This document shows, piece by piece, positions 8,516 to 15,925 of a DNA stretch of 64,000 bases. The first letter of the stretch is position 1. Each line of letters starts with the position of its first letter. Position numbers and translations under genes: made by a program. The stretch is from positions 2,356,001-2,420,000 of the forward strand of contig OY970262.1 in the NCBI GenBank assembly GCA_963715655.1. The letters run 5' to 3'. This stretch comes from JANQPD01 sp963715655. Its GTDB lineage: Bacteria > Bacteroidota > Bacteroidia > Flavobacteriales > Schleiferiaceae. The notes under the pieces are model-generated. The model saw only the letters and a program-made list of their open reading frames with translations, was not told the origin of the DNA and ran no database searches.

Positions 8516-9301
8516 TTATCCCTCCTTTTCAAATAGATAACGCCAATATCTGCGGGGCACATGTTTTACGTGTAATTTCATATTTCTCCGTAATTCAATA
8601 TTTACCGCTTTAAAATAATCCTTCCAAAGTTGTTGAAACACTTCCTCTTCCGGATGTAGCATGGCTTTTTCCAATTTTTCAGGGGTAATTTTCTTCGGCA
8701 AATCCATTTCTACAAAAGAAGCATCGCGTAAATCATAATGCAAACCATAGCCGCGCATTACATCATAAATTACCCATTGCTGATCGGCATAACGCTTTTC
8801 AAAATGATCACCAATTAAAGGTATTACATCAAAATCAGGGGAAATAGCTGCAAAGTAAATATCATCTTCCATCCGCTGAAAGCGCACAAAAGCATGCATA
8901 CGGTGCACTTCCCTGCCTACTTCTTTTAAAATTTGCTTGGCGCGCAACACTTCCTTGTCTTGGTAATTTCCTTTAACCTGCTCAGGCGTGTATATCAATT
9001 TAAAAATCAAGTGGTACAAAAGCATTTCACGGCCTTTTTCTTCAGATAGAAACACACAATATAATTTTCTAAAATACTGAGCATCAATAGCCATTAATTT
9101 TTTTGCCACCCGCTCCACCTTGGCTTGATCGGTTTGAACAAATTCTATGCGCCCAAAAAGTCCGGGTTGATAAGCTGTTTCTGCCACTATATTGCTGGGT
9201 GTTACTTTCAAAGCAAAAACCTCAAATATGGCGGTAAGGAAACCATCAAAACTACCATCGGTTAAAAATTGTACGAACGCTTTTTCTTTTACAAAAACCA
9301 T
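8516..9301 (-). CDS. TIGR03915-family putative DNA repair protein (DUF4130)
   Basis: A 261-residue protein with the family hallmarks: an N-terminal VQFLTDGSFDGFLTAIFEVF (YDGSFEGLLTAVF-like), HRMHAFVRFQ in the middle, then PLIGDHFEKRYADQQWVIYD and a C-terminal RYLFEKEG. It follows the radical SAM gene with a 1-base gap, on the same strand. In other bacteria TIGR03915 proteins always accompany TIGR03916 radical SAM proteins, and in some the family is fused to a uracil-DNA-glycosylase-like domain, which is the basis for a DNA-repair role. The length here is that of the unfused form. No catalytic residues are known. The family call is strong, the biochemical function is open. Confidence 0.9.
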   Translation of the reverse strand: MVFVKEKAFVQFLTDGSFDGFLTAIFEVFALKVTPSNIVAETAYQPGLFGRIEFVQTDQAKVERVAKKLMAIDAQYFRKLYCVFLSEEKGREMLLYHLIFKLIYTPEQVKGNYQDKEVLRAKQILKEVGREVHRMHAFVRFQRMEDDIYFAAISPDFDVIPLIGDHFEKRYADQQWVIYDVMRGYGLHYDLRDASFVEMDLPKKITPEKLEKAMLHPEEEVFQQLWKDYFKAVNIELRRNMKLHVKHVPRRYWRYLFEKEG

Positions 9302-9302
9302 T

Positions 9303-10544
9303 TTAAAATAAGGTTAATTGTTTTTGGTTTTTCAAAACGCTTTGCGCGATGAGCTGACTGCGTAAAACATCAGGTTTCCAATCTTTTGGCTGCAAGTTGC
9401 GCTCAACCCCCGTTATAAAATACTTAGCACGTTTCCACACCAATCCCATTTTTTTTACATGTTCTGCATACAATTTTCCAAACCTGCGGCTTTGCACAAT
9501 CATCAAAGCAGATTTTACTCCAATGCCTGGCACGCGTAAAATACTTTCATACGGAGCCTTTTGTAAATCAACCGGAAAAAGCTCTGGATGGCGCAAGGCC
9601 CAACCCACTTTTGGGTCTAAGTGCAAATCTAAATTTGGGTTGTTTGCATCTACAATTTCATCGGCATCAAAGCCATAAAAACGCATCAACCAATCGGCTT
9701 GGTACAGCCTATGTTCCCGCATAAGCGGTGGTTTGGCTATGGCCGGAAGTCGATTATCATCACTAATAGGTATGTATCCCGAATAATACACGCGTTTCAA
9801 TTTTTGCTCGTGATACAGCGATTTACTGAGCTGCAAAATGTGGTGATCTGTTTCTGGCGTAGCGCCAATTACCAACTGTGTACTTTGTCCGCCCGGACTA
9901 AATAAAGGCGTACTTTTTATCTTTTTCTTTTCCGCTTTATAATCCACAATTTTACCAGATAAGTAATTCATAGGTTCATATACATCTTTAAAGTTCTTCT
10001 CGGGCGCAATCAGCTTTAAGCTTTTTTCAGAAGGTATTTCAAGGTTTACACTTAGTCTATCGGCATACAAACCGGCTTCGTGCAACAGCTCCTCGCTAGC
10101 ACCCGGTATTGCCTTTAAATGAATGTAGCCATTAAACTTATGAATGGTGCGTAAATCTTTGGCAATGCGCACCAAACGCTCCATGGTAAAATCGGCATTT
10201 TTAAAAATACCGCTGCTTAAAAAAAGGCCTTCAATGTAATTTCTACGGTAAAACCCGATGGTTAAATCTACCACTTCTTGCACGGTAAATGCCGCGCGTT
10301 TTACATCATTACTCTTGCGGCTTACGCAATAGGCACAATCAAAAATGCAGTGATTGGTCAATAGAATTTTAAGTAGCGAAACACAACGCCCATCTTGCGT
10401 GTAGCTATGGCAAATACCCATACCCGTTGCATTGCCTAAACCTTTATTGTGGTTAGTTCTTTTGCTACCGCTTGATGAGCAACTTACATCATATTTGGCT
10501 GCATCAGCTAATATTTTCAATTTCTCCCTTACTCTTTCTGTCAT
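9303..10544 (-). CDS. putative DNA modification/repair radical SAM protein (TIGR03916)
   Basis: A 413-residue radical SAM protein. The 4Fe-4S cysteines are C66xxxC70xxC73 in NHCIFDCAYC. Around them are the family-specific GICHSYTQDGRCVSLLKILLTN and, further on, LFLSSGIFKN and GYIHLKAIPGA. A helix-hairpin-helix DNA-binding motif (LRVPGIGVKSALMIVQSRRFG) lies near residues 335-355, which fits action on DNA. It forms an operon with the TIGR03915 gene just downstream. By analogy with spore photoproduct lyase it could repair a DNA lesion with a 5'-deoxyadenosyl radical, but no substrate is established. Start MTERVREKLKIL is at 10544, and the upstream region is AT-rich with no clear promoter. Confidence 0.92.
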   Translation of the reverse strand: MTERVREKLKILADAAKYDVSCSSSGSKRTNHNKGLGNATGMGICHSYTQDGRCVSLLKILLTNHCIFDCAYCVSRKSNDVKRAAFTVQEVVDLTIGFYRRNYIEGLFLSSGIFKNADFTMERLVRIAKDLRTIHKFNGYIHLKAIPGASEELLHEAGLYADRLSVNLEIPSEKSLKLIAPEKNFKDVYEPMNYLSGKIVDYKAEKKKIKSTPLFSPGGQSTQLVIGATPETDHHILQLSKSLYHEQKLKRVYYSGYIPISDDNRLPAIAKPPLMREHRLYQADWLMRFYGFDADEIVDANNPNLDLHLDPKVGWALRHPELFPVDLQKAPYESILRVPGIGVKSALMIVQSRRFGKLYAEHVKKMGLVWKRAKYFITGVERNLQPKDWKPDVLRSQLIAQSVLKNQKQLTLF

Positions 10545-10657
10545 AATGCTACTTTAAGTGCACAAAGTTATTTGAAAGAAAAGAGAAATGCTAATTATTT
10601 AAGAGTTCTAATTTTAGAGGAATAATTACAACCTCTTTGGAGTTAATAATACATAGT

Positions 10658-10700
10658 TATCCCTGCAATTTTAAAAATTAATTTTAAAATTGCAGGGATA
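10658..10700. terminator. perfect 19-bp inverted repeat, possible bidirectional terminator
   Basis: TATCCCTGCAATTTTAAAA and its exact complement flank a 5-base loop (ATTAA). The A/T-rich inner part and lack of a clean T-run make termination uncertain. It lies at the far end of the repeat array downstream of icmF and about 115 bp upstream of the radical SAM gene. It is otherwise unlike the hairpin repeats next to it. Confidence 0.45.
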
Positions 10701-10719
10701 AATCAATGATGTTTTACTG

Positions 10720-11713
10720 GATTTCTATTAACTGCTCACTTTGTCGTATGTCACCCTGAGTGAGTTTCTGAAAGAAAATTGTATCGAAGGGTGAATAGTA
10801 AAAATCAAATGTAGCATTCAAAACCCACCCTTCGATACGCCTTCCTTTGGTCGGTACTCAGGATGACAACAGCGTAAAAAATTGCTTGATTTCTATTAAC
10901 TGCTCAGGCGGATGTCACCCTGAGTGGTTTTCTGAAAGAAAATTGTATCGAAGGGTGGATAGCAAAAATCAAATGTAGCATTCAAAACCCACCCTTCGAT
11001 ACGCCTTCCTTTGGTCGACACTCAGGATGACAATGGAGTAAAAAATTGCTTGATTCCTATTAACTGCTCACTTAGTCGGATGTCTCCCTGAGTGATTCCG
11101 CTGAAAGCGGGATTGTATCGAAGGGGCAATAGTAAAAATCAAATGTAGCATTCAAAAGCTCACCCTTCGATACGCCTTCCTTTGGTCGGCACTCAGGATG
11201 ACAATAGCGTAAAAAATTGCTTGATTTCTATTAATTGCTGACTTAGGCGGATGTCACCCTGAGTGATTCCGCTGAAAGCGGGATTGTATCGAAGGGTGGA
11301 TAGCAAAAATCAAATGTAGCATCCAAAAGCTCACCCTTCGATACGCCTTCCTTTGATCAGCACTCAGGATGACAATGGAGTAAAAAATTGCTTGGTTGCT
11401 ATTAACTACTCACTTTGTCGTATGTCACCCTGAGTGAGTTTCTGAAAGAAAATTGTATCGAAGGGTGAATAGCAAAAATGAAGTTTAGCTTCCAAAAGCT
11501 CACCCTTCGATACGCCTTCCTTTGGTCGGTACTCAGGATGACAATAAAGTAAAAAATTGCTTAATTTCTATTAATTGCTCACTTAGGAGGATGTCACCCT
11601 GAGTGATTTCGCTGAAAGCGGGATTGTAGCGAAGGGTGGATAGCAAAAACTATATCGGAATTCCAAACTTCACCCTTCGATACGCCTTCCTTTGGTCGGC
11701 ACTCAGGATGACA
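10720..11713. repeat. tandem array of six ~169-bp hairpin units
   Basis: Six units recur with spacings of 164, 168, 171, 171 and 169 bp (measured at ATGTC[A/T]CCCTGAGTG: 10748, 10912, 11080, 11251, 11422, 11591). Each unit has a rightward arm ending TTGTATCGAAGGG, a ~40-bp spacer (AAAAATCAAATGTAGCATTC), a leftward arm (CACCCTTCGATACGCC, then CACTCAGGATGACA), and a linker (AAAAAATTGCTTGATTTCTA). Within a unit the arms are inverted and can pair. Two arm variants alternate: CCGCTGAAAGCGGGA and TTTCTGAAAGAAAAT, each a small self-complementary hairpin. The 10545-11758 gap contains no credible gene. The array lies 45 bp from the end of icmF, which carries copies of the same arm. Confidence 0.92.
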
Positions 11714-11758
11714 GCTCGATTCAATAGCTGCGGACTATCGACTGTGGTCTATGCACAC

Positions 11759-14700
11759 CTACATATTCCTCCTATACTGTCCGCCCACTTCAAAAAGTGC
11801 ATTCGTAATTTGCCCTAGTGAGCAATACTTTACCGCCTCCATTAAAATATCAAATAAGTTTTCGTTTTGCACCGCTGCTTCTTGCAGTTTACGTACCCAT
11901 TTTTGCGTTTCGTTAGCGCCACGTTTGTGCAGTCGGCCCAGCATTTCTATTTGGTATTGTTTTTCTTCCTCGGTGGCTCTAATTACTTCTCCCGGACGCA
12001 CGGTTGGCGAACCTGTAGAACTCAAAAAGGTGTTTACGCCAATAATCGGAAATTCACCAGTGTGTTTCAAAGTCTCATAATACAAGCTTTCTTCTTGTAT
12101 TTTTCCACGTTGATACATGGTTTCCATCGCGCCAAGCACGCCTCCCCTTTCCGTAATACGGTCAAATTCTAAAAGCACCGCTTCCTCTACCAAATCAGTT
12201 AGCTCTTCAGTAATAAAGCTGCCCTGCATTGGGTTTTCATTTTTAGCTAAGCCCAATTCCTTGTTTATAATCAACTGAATAGCCATTGCTCTACGTACAC
12301 TTTCCTCCGTTGGTGTGGTTATCGCCTCATCGTATGCATTGGTATGCAAGGAATTACAATTATCATATATCGCGTAAAGCGCCTGCAACGTGGTGCGTAT
12401 ATCATTGAACTGAATTTCTTGTGCATGCAACGAGCGACCTGAAGTTTGAATGTGGTATTTCAACATTTGCGCCCGTTCATTGGCTCCGTATTTATTTTTC
12501 ATGGCTTTCGCCCAAATTTTCCTTGCTGCTCTGCCAATTACAGCATATTCAGGATCAATACCGTTGCTAAAGAAAAAACTTAGGTTGGGCCCAAATTCAT
12601 TGATGTCCATACCACGACTTAAATAATATTCCACGTAAGTGAAACCATTGGCCAAAGTAAAGGCAAGCTGTGTAATGGGGTTTGCTCCTGCTTCCGCAAT
12701 ATGATAACCAGAAATTGAAACCGAATAAAAATTACGGACTTTATTTTCTATAAAGCTTTCTTGCACATCACCCATAAGGCGCAAGGCAAATTCTGTAGAG
12801 AAGATACACGTGTTTTGCGCCTGATCTTCTTTCAAAATATCTGCTTGTACGGTTCCTCTAACGGTTGCCAAGGTTTTGGCTTTTATTTTCTGGTAAACAA
12901 TATCGTCTAAAACCATATCACCCGTAATACCCAATAGCATTAAGCCCAGCCCTTTGTTTCCTGCTGGTAATGCACCTTTTACAGATAAAGCTGAAGCTAC
13001 TTCCTTCCCTTCGGTAAGGGTTGGGGATGGGCTTTCGTTTTCATCCTTCGATACAATTCCGCTTAAAGCAGAATCACTCAGGGTGACATCTTCTTTGCCA
13101 TTGCTAGGTTTACCCGAAACAATACCCTGATACATTGGGCGCTGCAAACCATTATCATCATATTGTGCTTTTAGCACTTCTTCTACTTTGCTTTCTAAGC
13201 CGTTTTCACGGATGTGTTTTTCGCATTGCTGATCTACCGCTGCGTTCATAAAAAACGCTAGTAACATAGGTGCTGGGCCATTAATCGTCATACTCACCGA
13301 AGTAGTTGGCGCACATAAATCAAAACCCGAATACAGTTTTTTGGCGTCATCTAAACAACAAATGCTTACGCCAGAATTTCCAATTTTACCGTAAATATCA
13401 GGTCGTTCATCGGGGTCGTTCCCGTAAAGGGTAACGGAATCAAAAGCGGTACTCAAACGTGCAGCCGGCATATCTTGACTCACATAATGAAATCTTCTAT
13501 TGGTACGTTCGGGTCCACCTTCTCCGGCAAACATTCTGGTAGGGTCTTCACCCGTGCGTTTAAACGGATAAATTCCTGCAGTAAACGGAAACTCACCAGG
13601 CACATTTTCTTGCAAATTCCATTTCAACAAATCGCCCCAAGCGGTGTATCGTGGCAACGAAACCTTGGGCACCATAGTGTGCGAAAGTGATTCGGTATGG
13701 GTTTTTATTTCTATTTTTTTATCTCTTACCGTAAAGGTATATACATCATCAGTATAGGTTTTAACCTTTGCTTCCCATTGGGTAATAATGTCCCAATTGT
13801 GCGGATCAAGGTCTTTTTTAAGTTCTAAAAACTTATTGATTAACGATGCTACTACGTTTTCATTTTCACCCTTCGATACAATCCCGCTTTCAGCGGAATC
13901 ACTCAGGGTGACATCTGCCGAAGATGAATTGTCATGCTGAGTGGCGCTGTCATCGGCAGTGGTGTATCGAAGTATGGCTTCCTGATTTTTCAAAACATCG
14001 GGTCCACCAAACGTTAAAATTGCTTGGTATAAGCCATAAAGCTTTTGAGCCACTTCGCCTTGTGCATTGGCCGTTTTATCATACGCACGATTTCCTTCAG
14101 ATATTTCTGATAAATAGCGCGTTCTATTTGGCGGAATGATGTAGATTTTTTCACTCATTTCCGTGCTACTCACAAATTCGCTTTTCAGCGATTCTACACC
14201 CGTGCGCTCCACTATTTTATCCATAATGGCACGGTAAAGCGCGTTGGTACCAGGGTCGTTAAATTGACTAGCAATACTACCAAAAACAGGCATCGTTTCA
14301 GGGTCTTGTTCCCAAAGGCCGTGGTTGCGTTGATACTGCTTTTTAACATCGCGTAAAGCATCTAAAGCACCACGCTTATCAAATTTGTTTAATGAAATTA
14401 AATCTGCAAAGTCCAGCATATCAATCTTTTCCAATTGTGTTGCTGCACCATATTCAGGCGTCATCACGTAAAGGGAAACATCACTATGTTCTATAATTTC
14501 GGTATCGCTTTGGCCAATGCCCGAAGTTTCTAAAATAATTAAATCGTATTGAGCGGCTTTAAGAATATTAACCGCTTCTTGCACGTGTTTGCTTAGCGCG
14601 AGATTGCTTTGACGTGTAGCCAAAGAGCGCATGTACACACGATCATTTTTAATCGCATTCATGCGAATTCTATCACCCAAAAGGGCACCACCTGTTTTAC

Positions 14701-15415
14701 GCTTACTCGGATCTACCGAAACGATGGCGATGGTTTTATCTTCAAAGTCCATTAAAAACCTGCGTACTAACTCATCTACTAATGAAGATTTTCCTGCACC
14801 ACCCGTACCTGTAATTCCTAAAACCGGAGTATTTACTTTTTTAGCTTTCTCATCAATCAGGGCAAGCACCTCCTTGCTTTCCTCCATGTAATTCTCCGCA
14901 GCTGAAATTAATCGCGCAATAGCCGGCTTAAATTTTTCTTCCAATTGGTTTATTTCCCCATTTATGTCTTTTCCTGTTGGGAAATCTGCTTGCTGCACCA
15001 TATCGTTAATCATGCCTTGAAGCCCCATAGTGCGGCCATCATCGGGTGAGTATATACGGTTAATGCCATACGCATGTAACTCATCAATTTCTTCCGGAAG
15101 AATTACACCGCCACCACCACCAAATATTTTGATGTGTTTTGCGCCCTTATCGTTCAGTAAATCGCGCATGTACTTAAAATATTCTAAATGCCCACCTTGG
15201 TAAGAAGTCATAGCAATGGCTTGTGCATCTTCTTGAATAGCGGTATTTACAACCTCTTCCACGCTGCGGTCGTGGCCGAGATGAATTACCTCGCAACCGG
15301 TAGCTTGTATAATGCGCCTCATAATATTGATGGCTGCATCGTGCCCATCAAAAAGGGAGGCGGCTGTTACAATACGAACTTTATTTTTTGGAGAGTATGG
15401 AGCTACTTGCTGCAT
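11759..15415 (-). CDS. icmF: fused isobutyryl-CoA mutase (B12 domain-GTPase-mutase) with repeat-derived insertions
   Basis: A 1218-residue adenosylcobalamin enzyme that interconverts isobutyryl-CoA and n-butyryl-CoA or related substrates. In order: B12-binding domain (residues ~12-145; SLFDGHDAA with His25 as the expected cobalt ligand, then SYQGGH and the FGGGGG loop), a MeaB/ArgK-like GTPase domain (Walker A GITGTGGAGKSS at 200-211, VSVDPSKRKTGGALLGDRIRM, LNKFDKRGA), a linker, and the mutase barrel (GDLLKWNLQENVPGEFPFTAGIYPFKRT onward). This B12-G-mutase order defines IcmF rather than methylmalonyl-CoA mutase. It is about 100 residues longer than family members I know. Residues ~480-517 and 776-792 are translations of the dispersed repeat (VTLSDSA.SGIVSK), both kept in frame. 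A TACCTTTG box lies ~35 bp upstream. Confidence 0.95.
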   Translation of the reverse strand: MQQVAPYSPKNKVRIVTAASLFDGHDAAINIMRRIIQATGCEVIHLGHDRSVEEVVNTAIQEDAQAIAMTSYQGGHLEYFKYMRDLLNDKGAKHIKIFGGGGGVILPEEIDELHAYGINRIYSPDDGRTMGLQGMINDMVQQADFPTGKDINGEINQLEEKFKPAIARLISAAENYMEESKEVLALIDEKAKKVNTPVLGITGTGGAGKSSLVDELVRRFLMDFEDKTIAIVSVDPSKRKTGGALLGDRIRMNAIKNDRVYMRSLATRQSNLALSKHVQEAVNILKAAQYDLIILETSGIGQSDTEIIEHSDVSLYVMTPEYGAATQLEKIDMLDFADLISLNKFDKRGALDALRDVKKQYQRNHGLWEQDPETMPVFGSIASQFNDPGTNALYRAIMDKIVERTGVESLKSEFVSSTEMSEKIYIIPPNRTRYLSEISEGNRAYDKTANAQGEVAQKLYGLYQAILTFGGPDVLKNQEAILRYTTADDSATQHDNSSSADVTLSDSAESGIVSKGENENVVASLINKFLELKKDLDPHNWDIITQWEAKVKTYTDDVYTFTVRDKKIEIKTHTESLSHTMVPKVSLPRYTAWGDLLKWNLQENVPGEFPFTAGIYPFKRTGEDPTRMFAGEGGPERTNRRFHYVSQDMPAARLSTAFDSVTLYGNDPDERPDIYGKIGNSGVSICCLDDAKKLYSGFDLCAPTTSVSMTINGPAPMLLAFFMNAAVDQQCEKHIRENGLESKVEEVLKAQYDDNGLQRPMYQGIVSGKPSNGKEDVTLSDSALSGIVSKDENESPSPTLTEGKEVASALSVKGALPAGNKGLGLMLLGITGDMVLDDIVYQKIKAKTLATVRGTVQADILKEDQAQNTCIFSTEFALRLMGDVQESFIENKVRNFYSVSISGYHIAEAGANPITQLAFTLANGFTYVEYYLSRGMDINEFGPNLSFFFSNGIDPEYAVIGRAARKIWAKAMKNKYGANERAQMLKYHIQTSGRSLHAQEIQFNDIRTTLQALYAIYDNCNSLHTNAYDEAITTPTEESVRRAMAIQLIINKELGLAKNENPMQGSFITEELTDLVEEAVLLEFDRITERGGVLGAMETMYQRGKIQEESLYYETLKHTGEFPIIGVNTFLSSTGSPTVRPGEVIRATEEEKQYQIEMLGRLHKRGANETQKWVRKLQEAAVQNENLFDILMEAVKYCSLGQITNALFEVGGQYRRNM
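13042..13089 (-). repeat. hairpin-repeat arm inside icmF (second insertion)
   Basis: A 48-bp copy of the repeat arm (plus strand CATCCTTCGATACAATTCCG, then CACTCAGGGTGACAT) lies in the coding sequence. It is 16 codons long, keeps the frame, and encodes residues 776-792 (DVTLSDSALSGIVSKD). Immediately beyond it, at about 13008-13031, is a second repeat-like stretch (CCTTCGGTAAGGGTTGGGGA). Confidence 0.88.
13867..13976 (-). repeat. two hairpin-repeat arms inside icmF (first insertion)
   Basis: Positions 13867-13914 are a near-identical 48-bp copy of the arm seen in the array at 11.1-11.6 kb (CACCCTTCGATACAATCCCG, then GTGACAT). After 15 bp a second, inverted and more diverged arm follows at 13930-13976 (TGTCATGCTGAGTGGCGC, then GTATCGAAG). 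This is therefore a whole hairpin unit, not just one arm. It encodes residues ~480-517 in the linker between the GTPase and mutase domains. Confidence 0.88.
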
Positions 15416-15925
15416 TTACAAATCTGTTTTTATTTGAGAGATACGCAAAGGTAAGAAGGTTGGAAAGATTTAATGTTGAAGGTTTAATGTTGTAATGCTT
15501 TAAGGATATTTTGCGATGTTTTAGAGCTTTAAAATTTTTTGTATAGCATTATATTAAGATGAATACGCAGGTTTAGTATTTACGTTTTTAGTTAGCATTA
15601 TTAATAAAAAACCGCATTCTTCCTAGCTTATTTACTAAATATTAAGTCCATATATGTACGAATGTTTAAGGAAGCGAAACGCTCATAAAGCGTTAATTAA
15701 ATGGTTCTACATATTTTAGAGGATTGTAGAGATTTATTAGTTAGTTGGGAAATTCAATTATTATTAATGTCACCTATCTAAACCTTGTTATGGCTTTCCA
15801 AAATGGATTTTCAAAAAGTTAAATTTAGAAACGAAACATAGTGTTTGGTATCCTCTAAAAGGAAATTTGGATATGTTGGGATAGTGTAGGTTCTTTACAA
15901 AAAAATTAACCCTTCTATTTTGTTC
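15416..15925. other. divergent intergenic region between icmF and the TonB receptor gene
   Basis: This 510-bp AT-rich gap separates two divergent genes. Next to icmF there is the -7 box at 15446-15453. A short direct repeat (TTTAATGTTG twice, 15469-15494) follows. I see no small gene, tRNA or strong hairpin in the rest. It presumably holds both promoters. Confidence 0.5.
15446..15453 (-). promoter_or_regulatory. -7 box of the icmF promoter
   Basis: The minus strand reads TACCTTTG, an exact match to the Bacteroidota -7 consensus TAnnTTTG, ending 31 bp upstream of the icmF ATG. No clear TTTG is seen ~20 bp further upstream, so the -33 element is weak or absent. Confidence 0.45.

Noticed and set aside
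10720..11713. CRISPR array
   Set aside because: Repeats recur at ~169 bp, not 60-75 bp; the 'spacers' are themselves repeated; there are no cas genes. The units are inverted hairpins in tandem.
15416..15925. Cobalamin riboswitch upstream of icmF
   Set aside because: No B12-box (GCCACTG) or other riboswitch core is visible in the leader, which is only about 30 bases long if the -7 box is right.
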